Source: Lobulomyces angularis (taxonomy: Eukaryota > Chytridiomycota > Chytridiomycetes > Lobulomycetales > Lobulomycetaceae). Taken from it: DNA of 26,713 bases. The first letter of the stretch is position 1. Every line of letters begins with the position of its first letter. The translations under genes and the position numbers were made by a program. The stretch covers positions 1 to 26,713 of the forward strand of contig JADHYX010000311.1 in NCBI GenBank assembly GCA_027604685.1. Direction: 5' to 3'. Positions 11,959 to 21,947 of this stretch are shown here, piece after piece. The notes below the pieces were generated by a model. The model ran no database searches. It was given only the letters and a program-made list of their open reading frames with translations, and had not been told where the DNA came from.

Positions 11959-14042
11959 TTATGTACTTCCCTCCTCACGATTATTTTCTAAATATTGAAT
12001 CAAATCTAAAAATGATATTATTAAATAATTAAAAAGTATATATAATCTTTACTTGAAACATTTTGAAATTTGTCATGATAATTATCATCTTTCCAATTGG
12101 ATGTTTTATTCGCATTAGCAAACTTACTGAATAAATCTACGTTCTGATGCAAATCTTTGGGTAAAATATCTTTTTCAAAGTAAACATTATCCTATGAATC
12201 AAATATTATTAAATTTTTCCTTTTTTTTTTTTTTATTTCTTTAATGTTTTCTTTAAACTTACTGGAAATTCTTCATTTAAAATCATTCTGAGATTAAGAT
12301 CATTTTTATAAAATTTTAGGTCAATAGAATTCTTGTCACAGCCAAACTTGAGTAACTCTTCAAGAATAAAATATAGTTTATATTTACTTGCTAAGTTTAA
12401 GCAAGTGTTTCCATTCTGATCTTTTAACTCAAAAAAGTGCATTATAAAATTTTTATTTCTGCTATGAATTTTCTTTTCCAATTTTATATCAGTCGTTGCA
12501 TCTTTTTTTTCATTTGTAATCTCATAAGGAAAGTTTTCTTTAATAAACTTTATTAAAACTTTGAAATAATAGAAACAAATTTTTTCTTCTAATTCAATGT
12601 TTAAATCAGCATAATTGGCTGGATTATTGGTATTGGTGAAATTCTTTTCCAAATGTGAAAAACGTAAAATGATATGATGTAAAAGAGACTTTTTATTAAA
12701 GTCTACCTCAAAAACGACATCTTTAAATAATTCCAATGTTTTATCGAAAGTTTGCAATTCAAAATTTTTTCCGTATTGAACGGATTTTATTAAGGGATTG
12801 ACCCCAAATCGATTTCTCATACTCTTATTCGCTCCGTGATAAATGAGTTGTTTTATCAAGTCTACTTTGGCTAAAGCACTTGCCCAATGAAGAGATGTAT
12901 TACCTAATATTAAAAATACGCTACCATTAAAAATTTAATAGAAAGAAAATACCTTCCAAATCTAAAATTAAATTAATGTCAAACTGATAAGAAGAAGTTC
13001 TTAAAAGGTTTAAGATGCTGCAATAGTCGCGATCTTTAAAAATACGCAGTAAAACTTCTTTTTGTCTATGCGAGTAAGGCAAATTTTCAATGACTTGCAT
13101 TCGCGCAACTGAAGGACTTAAAAATCCTCTTGAATGTAAAGGTTTACTTAAATCCATATATTCATCTGTTGGGTCCAGCAAAAGTGGCGATTGCTGATTT
13201 GAAATTGTGGTGTCGGAAAAATTTTCTTGTTCAACTAGAGTTCTATCATCGGAAAAATTACTTGAAACAAAATCCGCTTTATTTCTTGTAGGAGTTACGC
13301 AATTTTGCTTGCTAGATTGGAGGTCATGAAAATGTTCTTTTATAGTGTCTTCTAAATGATTTTTTGATACAGACTCTTGCATTTCCAACTGTGCCTTTTT
13401 CCCTATATCGTTCGTAAGATTTCTAGATACAGCTGGATTCTGTGAAATTGAATTACTTGACTTTTTTTTTACTTTTACTTGATCATCCTTTTTCTGTTTA
13501 ACAATGACAGGTTTAACGCCGATTTTATCTTTTTGTGGGTCAAAATCAAATAAAGGGTTCAAAATGCATTCAACATCATATCTTCTAGCCAATTTTCTAC
13601 TGACATCGAATGGAATCCTTAACACATAAATTAGTAATTAAAATAAATTAATTTTCTTGAAGCATTTAAATTTTGAAATTTTTATACTAACCAAGTTCCT
13701 TGATATTTTCCATATCCACCTTGTATTTTTTCGTGCTGTCCTTGCAAGACTTCCTTTTCTAAAATTTTAGTTCTTTTCGGCTTAGAAAATCCTGCAACCT
13801 TTAAAATGTGAGTCGCATTCATATATGCGTCACTCATTCTTCGCATAACAGGAACATCGCTAATTATCATTTCAAATACAGGAATTCCACTATAAACCTA
13901 TGGAATATAATATATAAGCATACAAGTCACTTTTTAAGAGATATAAGTGGTAAAAATAGGAAATTTCAATGAATATTCAATTCAACAATATCGAATCGAG
14001 TTAATTACTTACGGCGGAATATATGTTGGGAGAGGCAGTCAT
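11959..14042 (-). CDS. APSES/KilA-N transcription factor with ankyrin region (Mbp1/Swi4-like)
   Basis: DNA-binding subunit of a fungal G1/S regulator of the MBF/SBF type. The spliced start [19 protein letters not shown] is the typical Mbp1 beginning. The APSES domain (about residues 5-105) contains [31 protein letters not shown] and [17 protein letters not shown] Ser/Gln-rich linker with basic patches follows, then ankyrin repeats ([40 protein letters not shown], and [20 protein letters not shown]). The two last small exons encode an acidic tail ending NNREEGST. There is no leucine-rich heterodimerisation region as clear as in yeast Mbp1. An ACGCGT site lies about 220 bp upstream of the start, compatible with autoregulation. 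Swi4 versus Mbp1 cannot be decided from sequence alone. Confidence 0.93.
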
Positions 14043-14990
14043 TGTGATTAAAAAACGCTGAAATGTTTGGTTAAATTTACAGTAGACTCGAAATGTGCAA
14101 GTGAGTGCAATATTAATATTTTAAAAACCAGAGACGCCTGTAAATTTTTTCAAATTAGAGTATAAATTATTATTGAAGACGTAAATCTGTGGGTGTCGAA
14201 ATGTTTGCTGGTTTTTCCTTGCAATTTTAGATTTACTTCAAAATTTTGATTTTGGATTTACTGCTACGCGTAAAAAGAAAAATCTGCGTTACACAAAGGG
14301 ATTGATGTGTAACGCCAAGTTCGTCAAAAAGCAAATTTTTAGAAAAAGTTCTTGCATTGAAGCAGGTATAGGATAGGGTAGAAAAGGATGGATACAGCAT
14401 CAAAACTAAAGATACTTACACTTCATCTACTGATGCAACACTTTCCAAAATCTCGAGTTACTGAATCACAACGCTTTGATAAATATCCTCCTTTTTGACT
14501 CCCAGACAAAAAAGGAAATTTTGGTGATCTCATGTAAATAAATATTATACAAAGTTGTTAGTAATGTCGAAAAATACTTGTCGTTGATAACAAAAGGTAA
14601 AGTTTTATACAGATTTCTTCTTTTTTAATAATGATTGGTGCTGATTTTGACAATATGGAGAATAACATTAATATTGAGAGGACGATGTTGAAAATGATCT
14701 TCAATTTTGGGGATAAAATAAACTACCTTACCGTTCAAGAAAGTTATGAACAATTGTAATAGTTATAATAAGTACACGACCACCAACAATAACCTTATAA
14801 ACAGCACTATAAAAAAAGCGCATTTAGCAAATTGTAAGAGATTGTTTGTTAAAAACTATGCACATTTTTCATTATAAGTTTAAAAAAAAGTATATGTGAT
14901 AAAAGTGAAATCCAATACAAAAGTTAACATTTTAAAAAAAGTAAAAACCAGTTTCCAAAATTTTTGGTATTTTCTCCTTTCACTAGCTTT
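14043..14990. other. Upstream region of the APSES gene
   Basis: About 950 bp without a clear gene. It contains TACGCGTA (14265-14272), whose ACGCGT core at 14266-14271 is an MCB-type site, and a perfect 10-bp inverted repeat at 14286-14295/14306-14315 (GCGTTACACA and TGTGTAACGC). A 42-codon plus-strand ORF (14631-14759, starts MIGADFDNMENNINIERT) has unbiased, protein-like composition but no recognised family. A 36-codon minus-strand ORF (start MRSPKFPFLSGSQKGG) lies near 14533-14423. Both small ORFs are weakly supported. Confidence 0.35.
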
Positions 14991-15155
14991 GTAAATTTGT
15001 TTAACCATAATATCAACAACCAATAGTACAGAATAAATTTACTTACTAAGGGTTGATGGCATATGCTTAGATATTCTCAAAAGTTCGTCATTAAGATGGT
15101 AAATTTTTAACCACAATATCAACAACCTATAATACAAAAGTAAAATACTCACTGT

Positions 15156-15193
15156 GCTGTTGATAGTATAATGGTTAGTATTTCGCTATGACT
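15156..15193 (+). pseudogene. Truncated tRNA-Gly (5' half)
   Basis: Matches the first 30 or so bases of the intact tRNA at 15254, with one inserted T in the acceptor strand and A for G in the A box. It breaks off after the 5' side of the anticodon stem, where the next repeat unit begins. The 3' half and B box are absent, so it cannot form a tRNA. Confidence 0.7.
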
Positions 15194-15253
15194 GTAAAAC
15201 ATGTTTTACAATAATATCAATAATCAATAATACAAATTTTATCTTCTCACCAT

Positions 15254-15325
15254 GCGTTGATAGTATAGTGGTTAGTATTTTCGCCTTCCAAGCGAAAGAC
15301 CTGGGTTCAATTCCCGGTCAACGCA
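15254..15325 (+). tRNA. tRNA-Gly (anticodon UCC)
   Basis: 72 nt fold as a full cloverleaf. Acceptor GCGTTGA pairs with TCAACGC. The D-arm and A box are in TAGTATAGTGGTTAGTA, the anticodon stem is TTCGC/GCGAA with loop CTTCCAA (anticodon TCC), and the T-arm and B box are GGTTCAATTCC. There is no intron and the discriminator base is A. A T8 run at 15333-15340 is the RNA polymerase III stop. The internal A and B boxes are intact, so the gene should be active. Confidence 0.96.
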
Positions 15326-15332
15326 AGAATAC

Positions 15333-15340
15333 TTTTTTTT
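15333..15340 (+). terminator. RNA polymerase III terminator of tRNA-Gly
   Basis: Run of eight T residues beginning eight bases after the tRNA 3' end, the standard Pol III stop. Confidence 0.85.
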
Positions 15341-16119
15341 CCATTCTTAATTCAGAAAAATTATTTTTCCTGTTTTCACAAAAAAAAATTACATCATAAT
15401 AATAGCATGGGAGAAAAAATCTTTACTAAAAAATTGTTTTTAACAAGGATTTCTTAATTTTTGAAAAAAAAAAAAATTACCCTATTAATCAGCAAATATT
15501 CAGCATATGGTTTATATTTAAAGTTTTTTTATAAAAAATTTTCCTCGGTTGATGAAATGGTAAATAATTTCAACTTTGTGATATCATTATATTCCTATGT
15601 GGGAAATATGACTAGTTTGTATATATTATTAGTAGTACACCAACAAAAGGGACATTATTATAGATATCTTTTCAAAAAACTTTATCTTGACAGTAAAAAG
15701 TAGATTCTTATAAAATTTCAGTGAAGACAACATCGTATCCACTGTATTGTTGCTCCATTACAAAAAAGGAACTTAATAAAGCAAATTGTGATGGAAATTT
15801 AGTAAAATACCTTGGGAACGGAGATGATATAACAATACAGTATTAATTATTAGTATATAAAAATGCAATTATTATAGTGTTATTATTAACTCAAATGTAA
15901 TAGGTTATTGCCACTGAATTTAAAAGATGGTAGGAAAATAATTAATTTCCTTTTTCCAGTCCAATTTATTTTTCAGTTAATCTAAAGAGTAGGCTTTCGA
16001 AGTTTTTATCATATTTCCTTTATTTTCTTTATTTCTACTTGAATTTTTATTTTTATTTGTATGTTTTTTCTTGAATTAGTAATTGAAAAAATTATTGAAT
16101 GAAAATTAATTAGGTATAA
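15341..16119. other. Spacer between tRNA-Gly and DBP10
   Basis: 780 bp with no recognised gene. A plus-strand 80-codon ORF (15461-15703) starts in a poly-A run and is very Lys/Tyr/Phe-rich, so it is probably spurious. The block 15721-15846, after an AG acceptor, looks more protein-like (includes NCDGNLVKYLGNGDDITIQY then stop) and could be a 3' exon or relic. It contains an 11-bp perfect inverted repeat, ACTGTATTGTT (15741-15751) and AACAATACAGT (15831-15841). The stretch next to DBP10 is plain AT-rich 3' flank. Confidence 0.3.
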
Positions 16120-19100
16120 CTATTTTCTACTTTTCCCACTTTTACCAAACTTTCCTTTTGAATTTCCTGAACCTCCACTTTTATAGATTGAGCTTTTTCC
16201 TCTAGCGGCATGATGACCAGGTGCATGTCTTCCAGTCTTAGCTCTTCTTCTATCTTTTTCCTTCCTCTCTCGTATAATCTGCTCTGAGTTTTTCAATTCT
16301 TGCTTTGAATTAGTTTTCAATCCCTCGGTTTTATGCTTTACTAGTTTCAATTTATTCCCTTTCTTATATTTGACCAGTTCTTCAGTATTTTTTGAAGCGG
16401 AAATGCCGCTGGCTAACTCTTGTCCTTTTCTTTTGAATTGTTTTCTGATACTGCTTTTACTATTTTCTGTTGGTGCGGTAAAAGTATTATATCTGTATCT
16501 CTTTTCCTGAAAACCTCTTTGATAATTTTTTGCATCAGAGAGTTCGTTTTCTCCTGCTCTTGGTAAGACAATTCTTTTTTTTTTCTGCCAATCTTCAAAT
16601 CTATCGAAAAAAATTAGTAAATAAAAACAAATTACTAAAATATTTATATTTAATTTTACCGATCACTTTTATAACTTGCATTAATTAATGCACCACTTTC
16701 AGTCTTTATCATTTTTTTATTATCGGAACCAACAGTAGGTCTAACAAATTTATGTTTGCTCTTATCCCACAATAATCCTTTTTTTGCATTTTTTCCTCTA
16801 AGCATACTGGCTTGATCATCACCGTTCAAATCCATTGTTGCACTCTTTACTTGTTCTGCAAATGTCATCGGCTTGGATTTCATGCTATAACCTCTTTCAC
16901 TAAATTCGTCTTTCTGATAGTGACTCATGTAAAATTCTGTATCTTTAAAATCAGTATCTGTTTAAAAAAATTTTTTTAAAAAAAGTTCCAAAAAAAAATT
17001 TTTTTAAAAATGACTACCTCCAAAATCCAGCTTTCTCTTTTTTGAATTTGGAAATGCCTCTAAAATATCTTTTTCTTCTGCAAGTTCTATCAATTTATCT
17101 TGAATAATACTTTCCTCTTCATTGTTGTTATTATTATCTAAAGCAATTCCCAATCTGTTTTTTATGGCTCCAAGTTGTTTCTTTTTCATTTCTGTTTCAT
17201 TTTCTACTCTTAAAACATTTGATGAAGTTATTAATTCAGTAAGTAATTTTCTTCTCTTATTCATCATTACTGCCTCTTTTGCTTTATTTCCTCTTTTTCC
17301 AACTTCAAATATCGTCTATGGTAAGAAATATAAATATTTTGTCATTTTTTTATGGAGTTACCTCTGCTGGTCTAAACAGAGATAAATTTCTCAGCATATT
17401 TTGTTTTTCTACTTCTTCTTTCCCACTTTTTTCGACTAATGGTGATAAATTATTCAATAACTAGTAATGAAAAATATTTTTCTACCTATTATAGGATGCA
17501 TTCCAATATAACTACTAAGGATTTCTTTAGCTCGGGTATAAGATTCTGCGGATGCAGCTATCCTAGTTTTCAAATATAATTTGAAACCATTCAAACTTGC
17601 TTCTTGCATTGCTTTGACTGTTGCGTTACTTTCAATAATGCCTCTAACAACTTCCATATCCATTCCTAACACACCAGGCGGAACTGTTCCAAAAATTACC
17701 TCAGATGTATAATCAGGCTCATAAATAATATCTTTATTCTTTTCATAATTTTTTTCTTGATTTTCATACACACTTCCTAAAATTAATGGTCTTCCTAAAA
17801 ACAATTGTAAATCCAAAAGGTAGGGCAACTCTTCACTAGAAACAAAGCTAATAGCTGTACCAGATCTTCCTGCTCTCGCTACCCTTTACCGTAAAAAAAA
17901 AAAAAAATTATTTGGAAAAAAACGAAAATATTATTACCTTCCAACTCTATGAATAAAAACCTTTGGAGAACCTGGAAATTCATAATTAATCACATAATCT
18001 AATAGAGGAATATCTATTCCTCTGGCAGCAACGTCGGTTACAATCATGATTTTTACTTTCCCAGCACGAAATTTGGCTAAATGAATTTTTCTGGCACTTT
18101 GATCAAGGGCCCCATAAATGTAGGTATTTTCTATACCAGCAGCTTTTAAAAGTTCATGTAAATAGTCAACATGGTGTCTAGTTGGAGCAAATATCATTAC
18201 CAGCTGTTCTCCATTTCCTACCAAGTTAGAAAGTGTATAAATTAAAGCAGAATCCTTCTCTTCATGCTTAATAGACAAAAATACCATCTACAAAAACAAA
18301 TTTTTTTTGCATAAAGAACAACATAAAAAAAATATATTAACCTGTAAATCTTTACTAATTTTTTGATCTGTATCCAATCTTATCAAAGCAGGATCATTCA
18401 ATCCGGCTCTAGCAAATTCAACTAAAGTTTTTGGTAAAGTTGCGCTAAATAGCAGTGTTTGACGATTTTCAGGCAATTTAAATAATATTTCTCTCAAGTG
18501 CTCAGCAAAACCTAATTCGAATAACCGATCTGCTTCATCAAAAACTATGTATTCAACAGTCTTTAGGTTTAAGTTCATTTCCACTGTTAAATGCATCATA
18601 CGCCCAGGGGTAGCAATAATACTATATATCAATTGATTTTTAAAATTTAAAAATTTCTTATTAAGTACATATCGGGATTTCCTGCAATAGCGTTAAATTG
18701 CTCTTCAATACTTTCTCCACCTACTAACATCACCGCTCGCAAATCCGTATACTTTGATAGTTCCTTTACAAACTTTAGTGTCTGTAAAGCTAACTCTCTA
18801 GACGGAGATAAAACTAATCCTCTACAACCAACCTTAAAAAAAAAAAATTCGTGAAAAAATTTTTCTTTTTTTACCTTTGCAGAGTGTGATTTTAATCTTT
18901 CAATTAAAGGTATCAAAAAAGCTGCTGTTTTACCACTACCAGTTCTAGCCATGGCGACAACATCTCCACCTTCCATTATCACTGGGATGGATTTTCTTTG
19001 AATTGGTGTTGGAATTTTGTATCCCTAAAAAAAATTTGTTAAATTTGTGGATAGTCAATCATATTGATTAACTTTTATTAATGCAATTAAATTTAAAGAA

Positions 19101-19588
19101 TAAAAGGTTGAAATAATAGATGATTATCATTTTACCTTGTGTTGAATTGCTTTAAACAATGGAGCACATAACCCCATACTTTGAAAACCACCTTGTTTAG
19201 CAGCTTTTTTATTTACTTGCTGAATCTTTAATTTCATATCTTTCAATTCTTTTTGAATTTTTTTTTCTACAACTTCATCAACTTCATCATCCGAAAAAGT
19301 TTCCTTATCACTTAAGTCATCAAAGTTGACAATTTTTTCTACTTGAGGTACAGTTTCAAAATCATCATCAGCTTCAAATTCTTCACCACTATAATCTTCT
19401 TCTGTATTTTCTTGTTTTGAATTTTTTTCTGGAAAATTATTATTTCTTAACTTTTTTTTTTTAAACTGCCCCTTTGCATCGTTCAATTTGTTATTTCTTT
19501 TGACTTTGGGTAAACTCGACTTAAAATTTTTTTTGGTTGTGTTGGAAATTGAAGATTTTCCCTTTAACTTTGAGTTTTTTATTTTCAT
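16120..19588 (-). CDS. DBP10: DBP10/DDX54 DEAD-box RNA helicase
   Basis: ATP-dependent RNA helicase needed for 60S ribosomal subunit assembly in the nucleolus. After a basic and acidic N-terminal tail (start [13 protein letters not shown]) come all helicase motifs in order: Q motif [23 protein letters not shown], Ia [12 protein letters not shown], Ib [52 protein letters not shown]. The Dbp10/DDX54 C-terminal region follows ([62 protein letters not shown]) and a Gly/Lys/Arg tail with [19 protein letters not shown]. About ten introns; the one after MHPII must use a CATTAG acceptor (50 nt) to keep frame. Length near 850 residues is normal. Divergent with ZNHIT3. Confidence 0.95.
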
Positions 19589-19648
19589 TTTACTTATTTT
19601 GGAAAAAAAAAAAAAAAAAAAAAAAGTTTAAAAAGTTTAAAATCAATA
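19589..19648. promoter_or_regulatory. 60-bp divergent promoter with a 23-nt poly(dA) tract
   Basis: Only 60 bp lie between the DBP10 and ZNHIT3-like start codons, and 23 of them (19603-19625) are an unbroken A run. Such tracts exclude nucleosomes and are common in yeast housekeeping promoters. Both 5' untranslated regions must be very short. No TATA box is evident. Confidence 0.6.
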
Positions 19649-20181
19649 ATGAAAAACTTAACATTATGTGAAATTTGTGATAATTCAAAACATTTGTATA
19701 AATGCCCAAATTGCAGATTAAAATAGTAAGTTCTATTAAAAAAACAAAAATTGTTCCAAATTAACGAATTCGTTGTTAAAGCTGTTCGTTAGCCTGTTTT
19801 AAAGTACATAAAGAAAAGGAATGTATAAAATTTATTCAAGAAAGCATTGTTCAGAATAAAGAAATTGATGAAGTTAATGAAGAACAAAAGGAAAATGGCA
19901 TAGAGTTATTAGAGTCAGAAATCATTTCCGAAAAACAGTTTAGAAATTTTGGTGTGTTTAAAAATAATTTTTAAATTAAATTTACTTTTTATTTTTGATT
20001 TCTAGAAAAAGACCCAGAATTTTTAAAATTGGTGAGAGACCCCATTTTACAACAAACAATACTGACATTAGAAAAGGATTCTAACAAAGAAATACTTTAT
20101 TCTACTTTAATGAAAACTAATAAAACTTTTGTTGATTTTACTGATTACATTTTACAGCATCTTGATGAGCAGTGTACTTAA
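19649..20181 (+). CDS. ZNHIT3/Hit1-like HIT zinc-finger protein
   Basis: HIT-finger proteins of this type help assemble box C/D snoRNPs, which guide rRNA modification. The start MKNLTLCEICDNSKHLYKC opens the finger, whose ligands continue PNCRLKYCSLACFKVHKEKEC. An intron splits it after RLK. A second intron follows KQFRNF. The C-terminal half (FLKLVRDPILQQTILTLEKD, then VDFTDYILQHLDEQ) matches the conserved C-terminal block of ZNHIT3. About 143 residues, normal for ZNHIT3. ZNHIT3 and yeast Hit1 are the closest family fits; ZNHIT2 and ZNHIT6 are longer. Context beside DBP10 agrees with a ribosome-biogenesis role. Confidence 0.85.
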
Positions 20182-20402
20182 GTAACATTTATAACTTCAG
20201 ATTTTTCACATTTTTTACCACACTATTTTTTGTAAATTCAAAAAAAAACAAAATATATATTTTGTTTTTATTTTAATTATTATAAATCAAATATCAATTT
20301 TTTCCCGTATCAAATCTAGACTTTTCTACTATAATTGTATAGAATAAATTATAAAAAATAATAGAAAAATTAAAAAGTAATTAATCATAAATAGCTGAAT
20401 AT

Positions 20403-21554
20403 CTATTTCTTGGCCATAAAAGCTTGAGCTGTTGTAAAAAAATAAAGATTAAACAGTCCAAAATTGCGGATTTGAAATTACCTTCCCCATAGAAAACTAA
20501 TACTAAAGCTGCACCAGTACCTCTAAGGATGTTGGCACCAGCTCCTTTGAATAAAGCGGCAGCTCCTTCGTCTTTGACAATTCTAGAGAAACAATTAAAG
20601 CACCTCTGTAAAGTATTTCATTTGATGGTTTAACAGCTTCCATTTGTAATCTTCTACGAATAGTATCAAATGGATAAGTAACAAAACCAGAAAGAATAAC
20701 GGAAAGTTGAGCACCAAGCGATTTTGAGGCAATACCACTAAATGAAACTTCCTTATCCCACGGGTTAAGTCCCTTCAAAGTATCATTAAAACCGAATTGC
20801 ACACCACGATAAGGAATAATACCAGCAACAGAAATACCAAAACCTTGATAAAGTCCCAAAATACCTTTTGGACCTTTAGGGGTTTTGACTAAACAGTCAC
20901 CCAAACCAGAGAAGGGTTTTTTTCCAGAACCAACATCGGAAGCTAAACGAGTACGAGCATAATCAAGAGGGTGGACAAAGGTTAAAGAGAAGGCACCAGC
21001 AGCACCACCAGAAAGCAAGTTGATTCCAAAGAAAGACCAGAAATCAGTTTTTGGGCTGTATCTAAAGAAATAATGAATAAAATTAGTATTAAATAAAAAC
21101 ATACATTTGGGAAAGCTCCTTTGATAGTATCTTTTGAAGCCAACTTGGATTGGAAAATACCTGATGCAGTTAGTGACGTTACTTCTCCAGAAAGAAGCAA
21201 TTCCTATATAGAGCAATTAAAATTATTGTTCTATTCAAAACAAAATTATTTACCTTTTTCAGATGCAACTCTGGTAAAACAGTTTATGATAGCGATGTAT
21301 CTTGGAACTTATGATTTTTGGGTTGGCATCTTGGGTTTGAATAATCAATTTAACCCTTTCAATTGGAGCAGTAATAGTCTTAGCAACTGTACCAGAAACC
21401 CACCGGCAATAAAATCTTAATTAAAAAAAATTAGAAGAATGGAAAAAGAGCTTAAACAAAATTGCATAACGAAAAAGAAAAAAAGAGATTCTAAAAAATT
21501 ACCCTTGATCATTTTGGTGGTAGCATCATCGTTAACCTTTGAAGTAGTCGACAT
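20403..21554 (-). pseudogene. ADP/ATP carrier (mitochondrial carrier family) gene broken by several frameshifts
   Basis: The intact family exchanges ADP and ATP across the inner mitochondrial (or mitosome/hydrogenosome) membrane. Recognisable pieces run in order over the full length: start MSTTSKVNDDATTKMIK, the first carrier signature (APIERVKL), QTQDANPK, GIASFWRSNVTNCIRYFP, SGGAAGAFSLTFVHPLDYAR, LASDVGSGKKPFSGLGDCLV, GLYQGFGISVAGIIPYRGV, the YPFDTIRRR signature, [20 protein letters not shown] and [13 protein letters not shown]. No single frame joins them. I count five lesions: near 21383 (-1, in a G run), 21303, 21150 (about 8 nt lost where QALNF is expected), 21102 (+1 at a donor) and 20600 (-1). 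Introns, about 45-90 nt, are still present, so the copy is not retroposed. Homopolymer sequencing error could explain two lesions but not all. Confidence 0.8.
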
Positions 21555-21947
21555 ATTAAAGAAGTTGCTTTTAAAAAAAAAAGGTCAAACTATTAAAAAA
21601 AGAGGTAAAAAAAAAAAAAAAGGTAAAAAAAGAAAAATACAAGTAAGATTATGTAGTCCCTCAACCTTCTCCAACCTACGTGCAATGATAGATTTACAGT
21701 ACTCAGATTGGGTGTTATTCAAATTTTATCACATTTATGAAATCTGATAGTTAAAAAATCTTCAGAATCCATAATTTCTTTGCCCATAACGTTTAAGCTG
21801 CAGAAGCAATGTAAAAAAATATTCAGAATTGTGCTTATTTTACTGCATAATCAAATAAACCATGAGTATATTTCACATGAAAAAGTAGAGCATCCATCAC
21901 CAAATTACTTCATTTATAAAAAAAAAAATATCAGAAAAATAAACTTT
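21555..21947. other. Spacer upstream of the methyltransferase, holding carrier relic copy 3
   Basis: Long A runs (21571-21630) form the 5' flank of the carrier pseudogene. From 21774 to about 21905 the minus strand resembles the carrier 3' end: 21774-21800 aligns with the last exon, TGTAAAAAAATA (21810-21821) is identical to 20433-20444 in its last intron, and a weak trace of the preceding exon follows. This would be a second, decayed tandem copy. The methyltransferase may start at 21948; the in-frame ATG at 21780 looks less likely. Confidence 0.4.

Larger units (their letters stand above)
14991..15325 (+). repeat. Three-unit tandem repeat of tRNA leader plus tRNA 5' half
   Basis: Three head-to-tail units start at 14991, 15099 and 15194, each with GTAAA, then an AATATCAAYAAYC block, an AT-rich stretch, and a tRNA-like start. 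Unit 3 ends in the complete tRNA-Gly. Unit 2 keeps GTTGATAGTATAATGGTTAG, meaning the acceptor 5' strand, D-arm and A box, and stops in the anticodon arm. Unit 1 keeps only a worn GGTTGATGGCATATGCTTAG. The junctions suggest tandem duplication with a breakpoint inside the tRNA, followed by decay of the upstream copies. Confidence 0.75.

Noticed and set aside
15461..15703. 80-codon plus-strand ORF
   Set aside because: Starts inside a poly-A run, strongly biased residues, no family pattern.
17122..17464. Plus-strand ORFs rich in Phe/Leu/Ser
   Set aside because: Antisense shadows of DBP10.
17436..17511. A 25-nt intron in DBP10 using the CATTACTAG acceptor
   Set aside because: Gives an immediate stop; the next acceptor (CATTAG, 50-nt intron) keeps frame and fits the family.
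20590..20612. A roughly 21-nt micro-intron rescuing the carrier frame
   Set aside because: GT...AG ends exist, but its removal does not restore phase and deletes conserved residues; a 1-nt loss explains it.
21121..21420. Plus-strand 99-codon ORF
   Set aside because: Antisense to the carrier pseudogene; open only because of codon mirror effects.
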